In this document: piece by piece, positions 8,452 to 12,465 of the stretch | Layout of the letters: each line of letters starts with the position of its first letter | Position numbering within the stretch: position 1 is the stretch's first letter | Source of the DNA: Larix sibirica | Taxonomy: Eukaryota > Streptophyta > Pinopsida > Pinales > Pinaceae | Assembly (NCBI GenBank): GCA_004151065.3 | Contig: NWUY0304329694.1 | Coordinates: 1,094-13,558 of the forward strand | Direction of reading: 5' to 3' | Length of the DNA: 12,465 bases | The notes under the pieces: model-generated | Seen by the model: the letters and a program-made list of their open reading frames with translations, nothing else | What the model was told of the DNA's origin: nothing | Database searches by the model: none | Position numbers and translations under genes: made by a program

Positions 8452-8456
8452 TGTAG
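8452..8456. repeat. Target site duplication TGTAG, right copy
   Basis: This is the match to the TGTAG at 6330-6334. It directly follows the terminal CA of the proposed solo LTR and overlaps the first readable codons of the plus-strand LINE (the VVEKC region). The two sites share CATGTAGTG, nine bases in all, because the flanks happen to supply CA and TG. Confidence 0.5.
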
Positions 8457-9129
8457 TGGAGAAATGTATTATCTCTGATCACTTCCCTATTTTCTTACAA
8501 TTGGATGATAACCATTGTATTAAGACTCCATTTAAATTCAATAGTGCATGGTTACTCAAAGATGATTTCTGTAAAATGGTAAAAGAAAAATGGATTTCAT
8601 ATGTCCCGCATGACTTGCTAAACCCTGTGGACTGCTTAGTGTGGAAGCTAAATGCCTAAAAAAATATGTTATGAAGTGGGATAAATTACAAAAATTGAAG
8701 GATAAAGAGGATTTTAGAAATATTGAGAAGCAGATTCAAATTATATTGTCCAGGAATGCTTTTGATAGTGACTCTCTCATAGAACTTGAGAACCAAAAAT
8801 ATAGATTATTGAGGGAGGGAGAGATGGAATGGCGCCTTAAGAGCCGAGCTTTATGGATGTCTTTGGGTGATAGTACTACAAAAATAATTCACAACTACAC
8901 TTCCTATATGGGGAACCTTAATACTATTTGGGAAATGCCATATTATTCTGGGAATATGATAATGAATCAAAAGGACCTCAAAGATTTGGCAAAAGCATAC
9001 TTTATATATTCCTTTAAGGATTCTGGTAATTTTCATATTGATGACCAATTAGAAGTTCTTAGACATTTTCCTACTTTTTTTTAGCCAAATGAGGGTGAAA
9101 ATTTTGGTTGTGAAGTTACCACTAATTAA
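8453..9129 (+). pseudogene. LINE ORF2 endonuclease tail and linker, broken
   Basis: The first readable block is VVEKCIISDHFPIFLQL, in which SDHFPI (from 8474) holds the catalytic Asp-His of the nuclease. It is followed by FKFNSAWLLKDDF and VWKL. A frameshift near 8645-8655 moves the sequence to another frame: KCLKKYVMKWDKLQK, then EMEWRLKSRALWMSLGDSTT and NLNTIWEM, the conserved linker before plant LINE RTs. In-frame stops lie at 9082-9084 and 9127-9129, the latter where glutamate is usual in an NEVEATL-like context. The nuclease body upstream is not in the window, so this is a 5'-truncated copy. Confidence 0.8.
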
Positions 9130-10093
9130 GTAGAAGCAACTTTAAAACTATTTGCCAAAGATAAGAGCCCAAGTCCAAATGGTTGGACCATGGAACTCTT
9201 CCTTTCCTTTTTTGAGGAGATGAGGAAGTACCTCCTCTCCATGGTGGAGTTCACCAGGCAGGAGGGCTATATGTCAGGAGCTTTAAATTCGACCTTCCTA
9301 ACTCTCATACCAAAGTGCAATAAACTTGAGGCTTTTGGGGATTTTAGACCCATTGCACTCTACAACTTGGCTTACAAACTGGTTACTAAAATTATCTCTA
9401 TCAGAATCAAAACCTTTCCTATAGAGAAGAATCTCCATAGAAGAGTTTGGTTTTCTGAAGGATAGACAGATACTTGATGCTATTGGCATTACCCAAGAAG
9501 TGATGCACTCCATAAATTTGAAAAATATGGATATTATTCTTCTTAAGATGGATTTAGTAAAATCCTATGATTGTATTGACTGGGGTTATCTAAGATTGCT
9601 TCTTCTACATATTGGTCTCCCTTTAAATACTACCAATTGGATCATGTCTTGTATTACCACTACTAACTTTTCGGTTCTTGTCAATGAATCACCTTCTGAC
9701 TTTTTTCAAAGCTCCAATGGTATCAAACAGGGGTGCCCTATGTCACCCTTGTCGTTCCTTTTATTTACTGAAGGTCTCAGTTGCATGATAAACAAGGCCA
9801 AATCCGATGGAATGTTAAGAGGTCTAAAAATATCTGCTTCATTGATCATTACTCACTTACTTTTTGTTGACGATATCATTATGTTTGGGAGTGGTTCAAT
9901 GGATGAATGGAATCACCTTGATGGGATCATAAAAAAATTATGTGCAGCTACAGGGATGGAAGTTAGCACTAAGAAATCAAATTTCTATTTTCATAATCTG
10001 GACAGCATCTCCATGCAGAGAATCACCTCTTTCATTCCCTATAAAGTTACAGAACTAAAACATGGCAAGAAATATTTAGGATACTTCCTATAG
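9130..10093 (+). pseudogene. LINE ORF2 reverse transcriptase, catalytic motifs kept, frame broken
   Basis: The reading begins VEATLKLFAKDKSPSPNGW and continues with STFLTLIPK and FGDFRPIALYNLAYKLV. A frameshift near 9425-9436 then switches frame to EEFGFLKDRQILDA. Motif A is KMDLVKSYDCIDW, with the metal-binding aspartate at 9551-9553. Motif B is NGIKQGCPMSPLSFLL, and motif C is FVDD at 9863-9874. Unlike the minus-strand LINE, all three catalytic aspartates are present, so decay here is through the frame rather than the active site. The block ends at the stop at 10091-10093, directly after KKYLGYFL, the start of the post-RT region. Confidence 0.9.
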
Positions 10094-10939
10094 CCTATCG
10101 AGTATCGAACAAAATATTGGTGTTGGTTGATCGAGAAATTTGAGAAAAAAATCAACCACTAGATTTTCAGAAACCTCTCTATTGGTGGCAAATTGACATT
10201 GCTCAATTTTTTTCTCATGAGTATACATGTATATTAGTTGTCACTTGCTCACATTCCAAAACCCATACTTCATGATATGAAAAGGATAATGTTCAAGTTT
10301 CTTTGTTCTTGTAGGATTGATATTCAGGTTATGCGAATTGCTAGTTGGGAAAGATTATCCACTCCTAAGTGTTTGTGGGGATGGGATATTAAAAATATTT
10401 TTTGGTTCAATACATCTTTGTGCATTAAAAATTTTGGGAGAGGTTTATTTGGTAAGGGATTATGGTCTGTTGTGATTCAAGCAAAATACATCAAAAGGAA
10501 CATTATGTCTTGGATTATAAATCCTTTAAAAAAGTACAAAAATGCTTCAAATTTATGGGCAGGTTTTATGAAATCATATGAGTGGATGGGAAAAGGTTTA
10601 TCCTGGAAAGTTGGTTGTGGGAAAAATGGCCTTGTTGGCATCGATCTAATTGTTGGAATGGAAGAAAAATACCAATTATCCCATTATCTTTTGGAATATT
10701 TGGAAGTGTTGGGCTTTATCACTTTAGATAAGATCAGGAAACAGAATGTTACTTCTTCCATTAGTTTATACCGGTTAATTGTTGTTGAGTTGGGTTTAGG
10801 CTACAGTTGGGATGAAGAATGGAATAGTTATATTGCAAGATTAAACTCTACATGTTTAAGACTTAATATTGATGAGGATTGCATTATCTAGTCACCAAAT
10901 TTTGCTACATGTCAAGTTACTCCAAAACATGCTTATTAG
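10094..10939 (+). pseudogene. LINE ORF2 post-RT region, broken
   Basis: This is the same frame as the RT, with stops at 10160-10162, 10235-10237, 10889-10891 and 10937-10939. Readable blocks are LSIGGKLTLLNFFLMS, LAHIPKPILHDMKRIMFKFL, IASWERLSTPKCLWGWDIKN and GLWSVVIQAKYI, the usual order between RT and the zinc-binding domain. The stop at 10889 replaces a tryptophan and that at 10937 a glutamine, judging from plant LINE relatives that read close to WSPN and AYQVI. Only stops, and no shifts, separate these pieces over about 850 bases. Confidence 0.8.
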
Positions 10940-11454
10940 GTGATTGCACAAGATCATGTTGTTATTGTTCCTAAGTGGTGGTATCAGAAAATTTGGAAGT
11001 GGAAGGTGCCACTAAAAATTAAATGTTTTGTCTGGTTTGCATTGGAAAACTGTTTGAAGACATTAGACAATCTTAGAAAAAGAGGTATGGTTCTTCCAAA
11101 TTGGTGTGTTCTTTGCAAAAAACAGGAAGAATATGTTGAACATATTTTAGTCCAATGCTCACTTACAAAATTATTTTGGTCTTCTATTTGAAATATTCTT
11201 AATATCCCCAATATGTGGGATTCACTTCAGTTTGATCGAAATTTCTATTTTTGGCATAAAAAGGTTCATGATCATTCTACACTTCATGTTGTTATTTCTT
11301 GGAGTATCTGGAAAATGAGGAATGCTATTATATTTGAGGATAAGAAACTAAATATTGATGAATGGAGCAGATGGATTATTGGCTATTACAATGACATTAA
11401 TGGCAGGATGACCTCTCCAAAAAAAATAGACAGTTACAATTTCTCACTGAAGGA
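10940..11454 (+). pseudogene. LINE ORF2 zinc-binding (zf-RVT) domain and spacer
   Basis: WWYQKIWKWKVPLKIKCFVW is followed by WCVLCKKQEEYVEHILVQC, which gives the C-x2-C...H-x4-C pattern of the zf-RVT domain of plant non-LTR RTs. A TGA at 11189-11191 stands where a tryptophan would complete FWSSIWN. The frame continues through FYFWHKKVHD and VVISWSIWKMRNAIIFE, a block that normally precedes RNase H. A frame change occurs near 11455. The domain is thought to aid nucleic-acid binding; all four metal ligands are still present. Confidence 0.8.
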
Positions 11455-11921
11455 ATGAATGCAACTAGTTTCTTTTATGGCATTGAACAGGATGGGTTTT
11501 GTGCTGCAGGGGTTGTTCTTAAATTAAATCAGGAACATTCCTTTAGTTTTAAACTGAATTGTGGTCAAGGTACAAATATAAAGGTTGAATTAATAGGCCT
11601 TTGGTGTCTTTGCAAGGTTGTAACCATATTTGGGGTTGATTCCTTATATCTATATATGGCGATTCAAAATTCATTATCCAGTGGGAAAAAGGAATTTTCA
11701 ACTTATAGGTTTTGGCACTAAATTATTGGTGTGATCATATAAAATCCCTTCTCTCTGGTTTTTCAACTTTGGAGCTGAAGCATATTTTCATAGAGGTAAA
11801 TTATGAGGCTGAAAGGATGTCTAAAGAAGCATTAATGGAGAAGGAGGGCCTTTTAATTTGGAAGGAATTTGAAAAGTCCTCTTTGATATATCAAGGCTCT
11901 TTCTATATTTTTCATATCTGA
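11455..11921 (+). pseudogene. LINE ORF2 C-terminal RNase H domain, inactivated
   Basis: RNase H of plant LINEs degrades the RNA strand of RNA:DNA hybrids. Readable blocks are FFYGIEQDGFCAAGVVLKLN, NIKVELIGLWCL and GVDSLYLY; in a new frame GDSKFIIQWEKGIF; then ALNYWCDHIKSLL, STLELKHIFIEVNYEAERMS and KEGLLIWKEFE. The first catalytic aspartate (FFDG) is tyrosine at 11476-11478. The glutamate is kept at 11587-11589 and the middle aspartate at 11661-11663. The last aspartate (EAD) is glutamate at 11811-11813. The frame change at about 11650-11657 fits a two-base gain in a TA run. A TAG at 11706-11708 replaces a glutamine. The frame ends with TGA at 11919-11921, the natural end of ORF2. Confidence 0.85.
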
Positions 11922-12163
11922 TCTCATTTTTTAGATACTCTGTTCTGATTCTCAATTATTGATGTTGTTTGTGGGTTGTTTTTTTATCATGTTGGTGTAG
12001 AACATTCAGTCTATGTTTTTTTGTTTTTGTTTTGATAAGAATGCCATATGGTAGATGATGTATGATGGCTTCTTCGAACTGATCTATGGATGTACTTTTT
12101 TTATTCAAATCCTTCGAATAACAAAAGTATAGTTTTTTTCCTACTGAAAAGAAAAATGTAAAA
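11922..12163 (+). other. LINE 3' untranslated region with A-rich tail
   Basis: About 240 T-rich bases follow the end of the RNase H frame with no coding likeness. They finish with TTTTTTTATTCAAATCC, a TTTTTTTCC run and an A-rich stretch (GAAAAGAAAAATGTAAAA) at about 12146-12163. The A-rich end is taken as the worn poly(A) tail and gives the 3' limit of the element. Confidence 0.6.
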
Positions 12164-12465
12164 TTCCATGGGTTGAATTACTAAATTGTGTGTCATTTAT
12201 CTTTCATGAATATGAAAAGAATGAAAAATGTTTTCCGAATTATTTAATAGAAACCCCACTTAGCAATTTTTGGGAAATATGTCAAAGTTAAATATATATC
12301 GACCGTAATCAGTGGAGGACCTTGTCGGTCAGTCGACTAAATTATTATGGTCATAAATTTATTTAGTATAGTTTAAAAAGAGATATGTTGATTAATATCC
12401 CTTTGACTTAATAAAAAGGAAAAATGCATATATTGGGAAAATATTGATTTTCCTTGTCTTAAGGA
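12164..12465. other. AT-rich flank, nothing recognised
   Basis: There is no reading frame, RNA gene or clear repeat in these 302 bases. A short G/C-richer patch at about 12300-12342 stands out from the AT-rich background. The block TTAAATATATATCGA at about 12288 loosely recalls TTAAATGTTTATATCGA at 8167, but the match is short and AT-rich. Confidence 0.5.

Larger units (their letters stand above)
8452..12163 (+). mobile_element. 5'-truncated, decayed L1-type LINE retrotransposon, plus strand
   Basis: A second non-LTR retrotransposon, opposite in orientation to the first and clearly a different lineage by its RT sequence. It starts within the last part of the endonuclease domain; ORF1 and most of the nuclease are missing, as expected when target-primed reverse transcription stops early. 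It then carries the linker, RT, post-RT region, a zinc-binding domain and a C-terminal RNase H, an arrangement known from plant L1 elements. A 3' UTR ends with an A-rich tail near 12163. At least eight in-frame stops and about four frameshifts make it inactive. I found no clean target duplication. The left limit is set by the solo LTR, and a few more bases may lie before 6330. Confidence 0.85.

Noticed and set aside
6321-12183. GAATTATCA at 6321 and GAATTACTA at 12175 as a LINE target duplication
   Set aside because: Two mismatches, and the right copy does not directly follow the A-rich tail; short AT-rich matches like this are expected by chance.
12301-12342. GACCG...CGGTC inverted pair as a terminator or hairpin
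   Set aside because: It has only five paired bases with a long loop; this is not above chance.

Overview
The window looks like intergenic DNA from a large, repeat-rich land-plant nuclear genome; a conifer is possible but not shown. Plant-type L1 LINEs with a DUF4283/zinc-knuckle ORF1 or a C-terminal RNase H, and a Ty1/copia gag fragment, point to a plant. I see no intact gene: every recognisable coding stretch is broken by stops or frameshifts. There are no rRNA or tRNA genes, no CRISPR array and no bacterial features.

Layout. (1) From 1 to about 4490, minus strand, lies a long decayed L1-type LINE: ORF1 (about 4480 to 2830), then ORF2 endonuclease (2771 to 2083), a linker and reverse transcriptase (about 1830 to 598) and the post-RT region, fading out near the left edge. 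(2) From 4543 to 5140, minus strand, is a degenerate coding fragment that I cannot assign. (3) From 5152 to about 5487, minus strand, is the N-terminal part of a copia gag, preceded on its own strand by a probable leader/LTR up to about 5960. (4) From about 5961 to 6334, minus strand, is a second unassigned degenerate coding fragment, possibly the other half of the protein in (2), split by the copia insertion. (5) From 6335 to 8451 is a non-coding 2.1-kb stretch that starts TGTAAC, ends GTTTGCA and is flanked on both sides by TGTAG. I read it as a solo LTR with its 5-bp target duplication; it contains a hairpin and short tandem repeats. (6) From about 8452 to 12163, plus strand, is a second, different, 5'-truncated L1-type LINE: the endonuclease tail, RT, a zinc-binding domain, RNase H and a 3' UTR ending in an A-rich tail. 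(7) From 12164 to 12465 is AT-rich flank with nothing recognised.

The elements do not work together; the window is a record of nested insertions. Most stops sit where CAG, CAA, CGA or TGG would be expected, and the surrounding reading frame is usually kept. That is the pattern of old copies decaying by C-to-T change. The two features most worth a second look are the unassigned split coding sequence and the solo LTR that abuts the start of the second LINE.
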